Shown here piece by piece: positions 40,888 through 48,214 of a DNA stretch of 64,000 nt; position 1 is the first letter of the stretch; the number at the start of each line of letters is the position of its first letter. Origin of the DNA: Rhodobiaceae bacterium (GTDB lineage: Bacteria; Pseudomonadota; Alphaproteobacteria; Parvibaculales; Parvibaculaceae). Under the pieces are notes generated by a model. That model did not search any database. It had not been told where the DNA came from and worked only from the letters and a program-made list of their open reading frames with translations. A program made the position numbers and the translations under genes. The stretch is taken from positions 1 to 64,000 of the forward strand of contig CP030277.1 of the NCBI GenBank assembly GCA_003330885.1, read 5' to 3'.

Positions 40888-42414
40888 ATGAAGTTTCATA
40901 TATTACCATTGAAGAGCCAGCCGCCGCCGTCGTCCGGCTGTAACGAGGTCTATCTCACTATTGATAACTGGAATGACTACTCATTTGTCACGAGCTTTGC
41001 CGTTCATGCATTCGATGAATACGGTACAGGCCACAGCTTGTCGCCCGTAAGAATAGGATTCGTCGGTCAAACTAAAGAGATTTCAACCTACGCAACGCTT
41101 GGCGATACTTTCGATAGATTGGGAGAAGGCTATTTCTCTCTCGGAATGAGTGTCGAATATTACAAAGCTTTATTCGCCGAATTCAGTGAAGAATGGCAAC
41201 GCGAATTCCTGACGTGCATGCGTGATGTCGTTTGGGATGATGACCTTCTCGAAGCGATAAAGAGTGAAAGGGTCTTTGAAGTCTCTCATCTCCGCTCGAT
41301 CTCGATAAGCCAAATTCGAGATCAATTCGCCAGCGTGCTTAAAGGCGACGTTCTCCTAACTGACTTTGAGTTTGGGTTTTGTCTGCCACCTTCCGAAAAA
41401 TTTGCCGGTTTCGATCTTCCGTTTGAAGTTAGGGCAAGCTCGACACCTAGTACGAACATGCACGCTTTGATTGGTAGAAATGGAGTTGGCAAAACAACGC
41501 TTTTGAACTCAATGGTCAAAGCGGTTGCCGATCACGTGGAGACGGAAGCATACTTTTATACAGACACCATTGGAGGGGCTGTAAAAAACAACAGATACTT
41601 CAACAGTTTGGTGTCGGTTGCTTTCAGCGCCTTCGATCCCTTTGACCTTCCCGGCGAAGGTGATGAGACGCTGTACACATACATCGGCTTGACTGAATAT
41701 GCCGATGCTGGTGGCGCGCTCATAAAATCAAAAGACCAGATGTTTAAAGAGTTTGTCGACGGTTTAGCCTTCTGCTTGGAAGATGGTCGTAGGCGAAATC
41801 GGTGGGTCCAAGCGATCGAGACTCTTCAAAGTGACGAGAATTTTGCCGACATGAAGCTTTTGTCATTGGCGGATTTGCGCGGCGAGGAGTTGAAGGAACG
41901 TGCGCTCTTTTTGATTGGTAAGATGAGTTCAGGGCACGCTGTCGTGATCCTGACAATGACTCTCTTGGTAGCGAAGGTTGAAGAGAAGACATTGGTATTA
42001 TTTGACGAGCCGGAAAGTCATCTTCATCCGCCTTTGCTTTCTGCCTTGATGCGAAGCCTGAGCCAACTCCTGCGTACGCGAAATGCCGTCGCTATAATCG
42101 CGACGCATTCACCGGTCGTTCTGCAGGAAATCCCTGGGTCCTGTGTATGGAAGGTTTTTCGCAGCAAGCTCGCATCAGAGAAAAAGCGCCCTGACACTGA
42201 GACATTCGGAGAAAATGTAGGCGTCCTGACCCGAGATGTCTTCCGTCTTGAGGTCTCTCGATCAGGGTTCCACACAGTACTGTCCGAGTTGGTCGGGCAA
42301 GGAGGGACGTACGATGGAATTATGGAGAAGTTGGGCGGAAGTCTAGGTAATGAGGCTCGGGGAATTCTCAAAGCGATGATTATCAATCGTGATGAGAAGC
42401 CTAAGGAAGAATGA
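40888..42414 (+). CDS. ptuA: Septu-like AAA ATPase PtuA
   Basis: A 508-residue ABC-type ATPase of the OLD/Septu class. Walker A is GRNGVGKTT (196-204), the signature-like SSGH (347-350), Walker B LVLFDEPE (369-376) followed by SHLHPPLL, and the H-loop His407 in IATHSPVVLQE. The first 190 residues precede the Walker A, unusual for compact SMC-like ATPases. Its stop overlaps the HNH gene start by 4 bases (ATGA). Together they make a Septu-type defence pair in which the ATPase controls the PtuB nuclease. Start chosen at MKFHILPL; an upstream start at 40843 is less likely. Confidence 0.8.
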   Translation: MKFHILPLKSQPPPSSGCNEVYLTIDNWNDYSFVTSFAVHAFDEYGTGHSLSPVRIGFVGQTKEISTYATLGDTFDRLGEGYFSLGMSVEYYKALFAEFSEEWQREFLTCMRDVVWDDDLLEAIKSERVFEVSHLRSISISQIRDQFASVLKGDVLLTDFEFGFCLPPSEKFAGFDLPFEVRASSTPSTNMHALIGRNGVGKTTLLNSMVKAVADHVETEAYFYTDTIGGAVKNNRYFNSLVSVAFSAFDPFDLPGEGDETLYTYIGLTEYADAGGALIKSKDQMFKEFVDGLAFCLEDGRRRNRWVQAIETLQSDENFADMKLLSLADLRGEELKERALFLIGKMSSGHAVVILTMTLLVAKVEEKTLVLFDEPESHLHPPLLSALMRSLSQLLRTRNAVAIIATHSPVVLQEIPGSCVWKVFRSKLASEKKRPDTETFGENVGVLTRDVFRLEVSRSGFHTVLSELVGQGGTYDGIMEKLGGSLGNEARGILKAMIINRDEKPKEE

Positions 42415-43289
42415 AGAGGTTAGACGCGCCGCCTTATGCGTCAATAGATCTGTACGATGAAAGCGTGGCAGGATTGACGGATGGGGTACTTCAAACGAAG
42501 TTTTTGGACAATCGACCGGCTGTCGTCGAAGCGTACAGAAGGTTTGATGAAAGCTCTCAGACCAAAACTTGGTGCTATCTCCCTAGGGCTGTTCGCGGGC
42601 ACTCGGAGGTGATCATTTTGGGCACCCTCTCAAAAGGGGAATTGGTTAGCCTATACGATGATGGCGTTGTGAAATCTAAGGGGCAACCAAGGAACATCTA
42701 CGATCAGATCAAATTGTCCGCCCGTGAAGAGTGCCCATATTGTGGAGGATCGGGGGAAATGGGAGAAGAAGGTGAACTAGCCACTGCAGATCACTTTTTG
42801 CCTAAGGCATATTTCCCAACTTACGCCGTTCTGCCACTAAATTTGGTTCCCGCATGCCAAGTATGCAACAGAGGGATGGGAAGTAGTTTCCCGACGGATG
42901 AGAACTCCCAGCCACTGCATCCGTACTTGGACGAAGACCATTTTTTTCTTGAGAAATGGACATCTGCATCCATTCGTCATGAAGAGCCTTTGGTCGTTGA
43001 TTTTGAGGCGAGGCCACCAGCTGGTTGGCTCGAAAAGGACCGACAACGTGTCGTAGCACACTTCAACGCTTGCAATCTTGCGAAACGGTACCGCTCTCGC
43101 GTATGGACGGAACTCACTCCGTTGATATCTCAGCGCAAGTCCACACTAAGAAAATTTAGCGCAGAGCAACTCCGCGAGCACCTTTTAGTGATCGCGAATG
43201 AGCCGAACTTACCGATAAATGGTTGGAAGCGGACGCTGTATTCTGCCTTGGCTGCCTCGCAATGGTTCTGCGAAGCAGATTTTGCTTGA
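42411..43289 (+). CDS. ptuB: Septu-like HNH nuclease PtuB
   Basis: A 292-residue HNH endonuclease. The zinc-stabilised HNH core includes C108-P-Y-C111, D127-H128 in ATADHFLPKAYFPTY, N144 in LPLNLVPAC, and C149-x2-C152-N153. Flanks are helical and unassigned. It is coupled to the ATPase gene by ATGA overlap. In Septu systems the nuclease degrades nucleic acid on phage infection. Pairing with the ATPase and the C/H/N spacing support PtuB. Confidence 0.8.
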   Translation: MKRLDAPPYASIDLYDESVAGLTDGVLQTKFLDNRPAVVEAYRRFDESSQTKTWCYLPRAVRGHSEVIILGTLSKGELVSLYDDGVVKSKGQPRNIYDQIKLSAREECPYCGGSGEMGEEGELATADHFLPKAYFPTYAVLPLNLVPACQVCNRGMGSSFPTDENSQPLHPYLDEDHFFLEKWTSASIRHEEPLVVDFEARPPAGWLEKDRQRVVAHFNACNLAKRYRSRVWTELTPLISQRKSTLRKFSAEQLREHLLVIANEPNLPINGWKRTLYSALAASQWFCEADFA

Positions 43290-43384
43290 GAGCGTGACAC
43301 TTCCGAACTGTGACCAAGCCGCTGTGCCTTAATGCCACCGCTTCAAAACGGCAGCCCAGCATGTGAGGATCCCTCTTGTGATGT

Positions 43385-43708
43385 CTATAGGTATGGCCGG
43401 AACCAGTGGGTCCGGTGGGGCTCTCGGCAATAGGAGAGGGCCTTCAGCCACCGTCCCTGCTGATCCCTCATACCCACAGAGATGGTGGTTTGCGTCCGAT
43501 CGCGACCTGCGTACTTGCACAAAATGCATGTAACTCTGATCTCACGTTTCGGATGACCGCGACCAAAGCGCTTTACGAGGTCATATAGGTCTAGGCGAAC
43601 CGGTACATCGCATTTGTCGCATTTGGGGTTGTTGCACGTCGCGAAGAGACCGAACGCGAGATCATCGCGGATCATGTCCTCCACGCCGCCCAGCGTCCAA
43701 GGGTCCAT
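43385..43708 (-). CDS. Small cysteine-rich protein, putative zinc-binding
   Basis: A 107-residue protein with C-x4-C-x2-C in CNNPKCDKC and a C-x2-C in CILCKYAG, spaced like a zinc ribbon (MDPWTLGGVEDMIRDDLAFGLFATCNNPKCDKCDVPVRLDLYDLVKRFG...). ATG 43708 is preferred after GAGAGAG; a GTG upstream at 43732 is possible. It runs opposite to the Septu and XRE genes. Function unknown; small zinc proteins in phages often regulate transcription. Confidence 0.55.
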   Translation of the reverse strand: MDPWTLGGVEDMIRDDLAFGLFATCNNPKCDKCDVPVRLDLYDLVKRFGRGHPKREIRVTCILCKYAGRDRTQTTISVGMRDQQGRWLKALSYCREPHRTHWFRPYL

Positions 43709-43870
43709 GACCAGCTCTCTCACAACCGCCACACTGCGTTATCTCAAAATAGGAACATAAACCTATTTGGATGAGCGTGGCGAGTCTTTCGTCTCACCCC
43801 ATAGTGCGGTCTCGACTCCACGCCTCGCCAGGCGCATGGTATCAAGGTTGTCGCGCAAGTGACGTTAAAG

Positions 43871-43907
43871 TGTCGTCATTTGTCGCCATACTGTCGCTAT
43901 AATGTCT
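43871..43907 (+). promoter_or_regulatory. TGTCG repeat array over the XRE promoter
   Basis: TGTCG occurs at 43871, 43881 and 43892, and TGTCT at 43903, i.e. every 10-11 bp on one helix face. A good -10 hexamer TATAAT (43898-43903) is inside the array; no strong -35 is seen. The layout fits autoregulation of the downstream XRE regulator. Confidence 0.5.
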
Positions 43908-43986
43908 TTGTGGTGCAGCTAACCTGCCGTCGGCGCAATTCTCGGGGGATGCGATGAATAAGCCATCAAATAAAAGGAGGCCAAGC

Positions 43987-44700
43987 ATGGCACTTGATGG
44001 TGAAAAACTGCGCAATCTTCGCGCTGCAAAGGGAATGTCCCAAGAGAAACTGGCGATATTGGCTAACGTCAATAAGCGCACGATCCAGCGAGCCGAAAAG
44101 GGCGATTCAGTCGGACTGGAAACAGCTGCCTTTATCGCTGAGGCAGTCGGAGTTTCCGCTGCTTCTTTGCGCGGGCGTCAGCCTGATCTCTTCGACGTTG
44201 ACAAAAAAGAGTGGGACGAAGTCGTTTTGGTTCCTGTCAATTCTGGGCGGCGTGTCATCGACGCGTTGCGCTCAAGCCACGACGCGGAAATTTCATTCGA
44301 TGTAGAGCCAACTCAAGACAACATCGAACCATTGGCGAAACTTGCTGGGATGTTGGAACCGTTCAATCCCAATCCATGGGAAAACCCACATGAACGGTAC
44401 GAACCTGCGCAAGCGGAGGTTTTACAAAAGCAGGCAGACGTAAACACGCTTCTTCCGTCACTTCTAGAAATGGGTATCAACGTCTATCTGGGAACGTACC
44501 AAGCAGGGCGGCAAATTCCATCCTATGACATGCATGAGGGCATGATGTCTCGCCGCGTCAGAGCACCGATTGAGTCGGTTCCGGTTTCGTTGGTGGTTGT
44601 AAGCGATACATCATCATCGCACCTTTTGAGAAAGCCTGATGACGTTTACACAGAACCTAAGGGCGATGGTGTGGACTTGGAAGACGATATTCCGTTCTAA
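43987..44700 (+). CDS. XRE-family HTH regulator
   Basis: A 237-residue protein with an N-terminal XRE helix-turn-helix (LDGEKLRNLRAAKGMSQEKLAILANVNKRTIQRAEKGDSVGLETAAFIAEAVGV) and a long C-terminal domain of unknown function (about 75-237). No peptidase motif. ATG 43987 follows AAAAGGAGG by 7 bases; an in-frame ATG at 43954 is the alternative. Located near attR, it may regulate the cargo or the integrase, or control the adjacent repeat cluster. Confidence 0.75.
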   Translation: MALDGEKLRNLRAAKGMSQEKLAILANVNKRTIQRAEKGDSVGLETAAFIAEAVGVSAASLRGRQPDLFDVDKKEWDEVVLVPVNSGRRVIDALRSSHDAEISFDVEPTQDNIEPLAKLAGMLEPFNPNPWENPHERYEPAQAEVLQKQADVNTLLPSLLEMGINVYLGTYQAGRQIPSYDMHEGMMSRRVRAPIESVPVSLVVVSDTSSSHLLRKPDDVYTEPKGDGVDLEDDIPF

Positions 44701-45143
44701 GTTCATGAGACACTTTTTGAAGTGAGTGTTTTCGCTGATGCAACAAACTGCAGTTTCGTCGGTGTTGCGGTCACCCGACCAATGCTCGGGTGGGGGTTCG
44801 AAATGTTGGAGCCAGACCACTAGCATTAGTGGCGTTTGCAACTATCGCTGAGCATCATGGCGGATCGTTGCCATGGTGGACTTGGATCGAATGTTTGTTA
44901 TTGCCAGTCTTTCATCTCTCCCCGTGCGGCGCTCTCAACTCCCCGCCTCGCCTGCGCGCTTTGTGGATCGTTTTTTCTTCAACTGCAGTGGCGATAAACA
45001 CCTGCACGCCAAAGGGAATGGGATCGGTTGCTTGTCGGTTATAACTCCGCAAAATTGGGTGTGGATTTGATGCACCGAGAGGCAGCCCGTTCACCCTCAA
45101 GCAAGTCGCTGGGACAAAAAGTACCCCACCTCCTCCGGAAAAG
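44701..45143. other. Gene-free DNA in the right prophage end
   Basis: No convincing gene is seen. Short frames lack ribosome sites or protein-like composition. Sequence at 44752-45000 is mixed and carries no repeat I can support. Beyond 45144 begins the GGTNACC repeat cluster. Confidence 0.5.
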
Positions 45144-45370
45144 GGTAACCCGGGTCACTAGGCCAAAAATGGCACCTAACTTATTGATATTGTTGAGGTT
45201 CGTGGTGACCCCTAAAAGGTCACCAAAGGTAACCCAAAAGGTAACCGTTTCTAACCTATTGAAATAACTTACTAATTTTTTTGAGCTGGTGACCCTTCCA
45301 AAAGGTAACCGGTCACCTTTTGGTGACCTTTTGACATTCGAAATTTCCCTTTAAAAACAACGTGGTCACC
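45144..45370. repeat. GGTNACC repeat cluster
   Basis: Ten exact GGTNACC heptamers lie at 45144, 45204, 45218, 45228, 45240, 45288, 45304, 45311, 45322 and 45364, with near copies at 45153, 45373 and 45382. Many are 10-12 bp apart in two groups, with A+T-rich spacers between. This could be a binding array for a DNA-binding protein or an origin-like iteron set. Frames on the minus strand read VTKVTKVTT, so a decayed protein repeat is the alternative. Confidence 0.6.
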
Positions 45371-45544
45371 TTTGTGACCTTTGTCACCTTTTTCCGACGG
45401 CCAAATTTTTTTTCGACTACTCTTCTGCAGCGGCCAGAAAATTGTGCGCCCTTTGGAGGCGACTGTGCCCACTCAACCATCATCAAAGTGATTGATTTCA
45501 AATAAATCAGTAGACGGAATAAAGGGGCGCTAGGGGGTGCAAAA

Positions 45545-45602
45545 AAAGTGGGACACTTTCGTCATAAACATAAGTAAACACTAGAAAATAAAAGTGTCCC
45601 AC
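45545..45602. repeat. Right-arm inverted repeat matching the left arm
   Basis: AAAGTGGGACACTTT (45545-45559) equals 15 bases of the left-arm repeat. AAAGTGTCCCAC (45591-45602) is the inverse of its GTGGGACACTTT part, spaced by 31 bases. Presence in both arms close to att is what is expected of integrase arm-type or excisionase sites. Confidence 0.65.
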
Positions 45603-45641
45603 CGGCGCGTAAGTCACTGACAAATAAAAACCGTTGGAGCT

Positions 45642-45658
45642 CGCCCCCGGGCACCACT
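45642..45658. repeat. attR core (17-bp direct repeat)
   Basis: CGCCCCCGGGCACCACT, identical to 5419-5435 at the tRNA-Phe 3' end. No tRNA body precedes it. This is the distal end of the prophage; chromosomal sequence resumes at 45659. Confidence 0.9.
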
Positions 45659-45708
45659 TTTCTCTCAAAACAGCATCTGTTGCGAATGTGAATGCCAAGC
45701 TTTCTGAT

Positions 45709-46755
45709 TTACTCAGGCAGGGGGCAAACCATAACGTGACCATCTAACACCGCCCCGACAATCAGCGTGTTGTTATGCATAGCGCCGATGCTCGCAGCGT
45801 TGATCTCTCCTGCTGTAGAGACAAATACGTCCGACCTTTCCAGGGTCTTGGGGTCGACCTTCACGATGTGGGAGGGCGCATCGACATTTGCGTCCCGTGT
45901 ATGCGCGGCATAGTCAAATATCCGAGTATGTCCGGCAATCCAAAGGTTGCCATTCTCATCGACATCAAAATTGTCAGGTGCGGTATTGAGATCAATCGTG
46001 GAACGCCCTGTTAGCGCGCCTGTCTCAGCGTTTCTGTCAAAGGCGCTGATGCGGCGCTTAAGAACTTCAGCAATGTAGAGAATGCCCCCGTCTGGAGAAA
46101 GATTGATTCCATTGGCGTAGACGAGACGGTCCTTAATCAGCCGTCCCTCGCGACCATCAAAATAGACCGCGGAAGCCCACGGCAAAGCGAAGAACTGTTC
46201 TAGAACCGATAAAACCCCGCTCTTATAACCACGGCTGTTGGAGGCGTAGAAAGACCGCGGGCCGACCGCCACGACATCATTGGGCAGGTACATTGCGTCA
46301 AACGATATGCTCTCCAAATGCTCCAGCGCACCTGCCACACCAACACTGAATATCTCAACGGAGTGAGCCCCAGCTGCCGTATGGCTGATGGCGAACAATC
46401 GAGTCTCACCGGCGTCTTGCCATAGGCTGATACCGTGTGGATGAAAATCAGGCATGTTGTTTGGAGACACCCGGATCACCGCAGATGGATCAGAGAGGGC
46501 GAAAGCATAAATTCCATCATTTGCGTTATCTCGAACCGTGCGCCTGCGATCCGTCGCTGAGACAAATGCAACACCCGTCGCCCGATCAATAACAACATCT
46601 TCTGTACCTGCGTGAACAGGCACCTTCATGCAACGCTCGACAAGCTTGGGGTCCAGGGCTTGGAATTTGCCTGATACGGGAACGACAACGGATAGAATCC
46701 AGGCAACCATGAGGCCAAGAACCGCTGCAAATGCGATTGAGATCTTTTTGAACAT
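45709..46755 (-). CDS. PON/SMP-30-like beta-propeller lactonase or arylesterase
   Basis: A 348-residue protein with a membrane-anchoring N-terminal helix (about 6-28) and a six-bladed beta-propeller. Calcium-site-like motifs: HAGTEDVVID, MPDFHPHGISLW, YLPNDVVAVG, YANGINLSPDGGILYIAE and DNFDVDENGNLWIAGHTRI, the pattern of the arylesterase/paraoxonase and SMP-30 group. Members hydrolyse lactones or aryl esters. ATG 46755 is used; a 14-residue extension is possible. It ends 50 bp from attR, so it belongs to the host and is not interrupted. Confidence 0.8.
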   Translation of the reverse strand: MFKKISIAFAAVLGLMVAWILSVVVPVSGKFQALDPKLVERCMKVPVHAGTEDVVIDRATGVAFVSATDRRRTVRDNANDGIYAFALSDPSAVIRVSPNNMPDFHPHGISLWQDAGETRLFAISHTAAGAHSVEIFSVGVAGALEHLESISFDAMYLPNDVVAVGPRSFYASNSRGYKSGVLSVLEQFFALPWASAVYFDGREGRLIKDRLVYANGINLSPDGGILYIAEVLKRRISAFDRNAETGALTGRSTIDLNTAPDNFDVDENGNLWIAGHTRIFDYAAHTRDANVDAPSHIVKVDPKTLERSDVFVSTAGEINAASIGAMHNNTLIVGAVLDGHVMVCPLPE

Positions 46756-46898
46756 TGTTGGTCCTGTGAATGACGGGCCGTGCTTTTCTGCCGGCAATTT
46801 CTACCAGATAGCTTTTTCGCCAGCGGGAAACCAGCGCAATTTGCTATTTTTGGCGCTGTAGACCGCCTCCCAGAACATCAAAACATGTATGTGTTTTT

Positions 46899-46974
46899 GC
46901 GCGGGTAGCGCAGTTGTTAGAGCATGCGACCGAAAACCGCCGCGTCGGTGGTTCGAATCCGCCCTCGGATGATG
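46899..46974 (+). pseudogene. Decayed tRNA-Phe copy
   Basis: A 76-base stretch aligns end to end with tRNA-Phe at 5358-5433, differing at about eight scattered sites in the body (e.g. C to G at 3, T to G at 12) and completely at the last eight bases. The acceptor stem has mismatches at 2-71 and 3-70 and wobbles at 1-72 and 6-67; no CCA follows. The anticodon stem is also broken. Anticodon GAA is still readable. Probably not functional. Confidence 0.8.
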
Positions 46975-47105
46975 TTCCCAAAAATTTGATCTATGGCTTC
47001 AGACGAGAAGCGTCCAATTGTTGTGGATGTGTGTGTGAGACCTGAGCAACAGTACACATCGAGTAAGTAGGCTGAATGTGGCATATGTGCTAAAGGTTGG
47101 AAATC

Positions 47106-47378
47106 ATGAGCTATGCAGTCGGTCCAGGCGATCTTGTTTTGTGCGTAAACGCGGCCCCGAACCATATGACGGGACAGCCGGTGCCGCTTGTTGCCGGGGA
47201 AACCTACCGGGTCTATGACGTCCTTGAGTTTATGTGCCCCTGCGGACGTTCCGATGCGCTTTTGGATGTCGGCGTCGATTTCGCCTGGTGCCAGTCCCGC
47301 TTCCGCCTTCTGCCCAAACCAAAAATCGAACAAAAGCCCCGCAAAGTCTCTGCGCCGAAAGAAACAGAAAAAGTGTGA
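47106..47378 (+). CDS. Hypothetical small protein (90 aa)
   Basis: The sequence SYAVGPGDLVLCVNAAPNHMTGQPVPLVAGETYRVYDVLEFMCPCGRSDALLDVGVDFAWCQSRFRLLPK has the layout of small SH3-like proteins common in phages and rhizobial genomes, with a CPCG knuckle. ATG 47106 or 47097 possible. It lies between the tRNA relic and TetR. Function unknown; a remnant of a former element is plausible. Confidence 0.6.
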   Translation: MSYAVGPGDLVLCVNAAPNHMTGQPVPLVAGETYRVYDVLEFMCPCGRSDALLDVGVDFAWCQSRFRLLPKPKIEQKPRKVSAPKETEKV

Positions 47379-47449
47379 CTTGGCGCAGCACTTGTCTGGT
47401 GCCCGGTTTCGTGTCGTCGAGCGATTGCTTCGCGGTCTTGGCCGCTTGA

Positions 47450-48094
47450 TCACCCGTGAATGGTGGCCCGGCGTTCGGTCAATGCAGTCTCGAAGTCACG
47501 TTTGGCGGAGGCAATGAGGCAGGGCAACAGAACAGCGTAATGATGTTGAATTCCGCGCTCCTGATCCGACCAGGTGATCTGCTCCAGACCTTCAGAATCG
47601 CGCAGATAGTCCATCCAATAGCGGCTAACGATCCAGAGCGATCGGGTCAGCACATGCAGATCAAGCGCCAGGTCACGTCGAAACAAGCCTTCTTTCTTGA
47701 TCCGCTTGAGCAGGCTTTCCAGTTCCTGATAGTCCGCAACCTCTTCAGCATTGGGTTGGGAGGCGGTTGAGAGGTCCGCAAAGAGCACGCGGTCTCGGAG
47801 CAGGAACCGATTGTCCCAGGTAATCTCCATCCCGAACAGCAGATGCTCCACATAATCGTCCTGAATGGTGCCTGATGTGAGATTGGCCCGGCGGGTTTTT
47901 GTCCGCAGCCGGGCTTGCTCCTGCAGTCTTGTCGCCAGATCATTCTTGGTGGGGAAGTGATAGGTGAGGTTCCCCTGGGAAATACCCACAGCCAGCGCGA
48001 TCTCCGTCAAGCTTGTTGAGGCATAGCCCTTTTCGTTGAAGATCCTGCGGGCGGCTTCAAGAATCCGGTCCGCGGTGGTTGAGCGCGATTTCAT
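47450..48094 (-). CDS. TetR-family transcriptional regulator
   Basis: A 214-residue repressor with an N-terminal TetR DNA-binding domain (RILEAARRIFNEKGYASTSLTEIALAVGISQGNLTYHFPTKNDLATRLQEQ) and an unassigned ligand-binding domain with a C-terminal TetR_C-like pattern (LLFGMEITWDNRFLLRDRVLFADLS). It is divergent from the GMC gene over a 120-bp region with two matching dyads, its probable operators. It likely represses the oxidoreductase cluster and responds to its substrate. Confidence 0.9.
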   Translation of the reverse strand: MKSRSTTADRILEAARRIFNEKGYASTSLTEIALAVGISQGNLTYHFPTKNDLATRLQEQARLRTKTRRANLTSGTIQDDYVEHLLFGMEITWDNRFLLRDRVLFADLSTASQPNAEEVADYQELESLLKRIKKEGLFRRDLALDLHVLTRSLWIVSRYWMDYLRDSEGLEQITWSDQERGIQHHYAVLLPCLIASAKRDFETALTERRATIHG

Positions 48095-48129
48095 TTAGCA
48101 GCGATTCCCTGATGTCGAGCGAGGGTGTG

Positions 48130-48174
48130 TTGACAAAATAGGTTATACAACCTAAATATAGGTTATGGTACCTA
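48130..48174 (+). promoter_or_regulatory. Promoter with twin TetR operators
   Basis: TAGGTT-ATAC-AACCTA (48139-48154) and TAGGT-TATGGT-ACCTA (48159-48174) are dyads starting 20 bp apart, i.e. two helical turns. They overlap TTGACA (48130-48135), a 17-bp spacer, and TAAATA (48153-48158), a good sigma-70 promoter directed toward the GMC gene. Binding by the adjacent TetR would block it. Confidence 0.75.
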
Positions 48175-48214
48175 ATTATGCTTCAGATGGTCAGCAATAA
48201 GGCGGAGATATCAG

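Noticed and set aside
45272-45501. Short minus frames containing VTKVTKVTT
   Set aside because: The pattern is produced by GGTNACC repeats; frames are short and lack starts of quality. Mentioned only as an alternative origin of the repeats.
5358-45658. CRISPR array or insertion sequence within the prophage
   Set aside because: No regularly spaced 24-40 bp repeats with unique spacers and no transposase-like protein were found.
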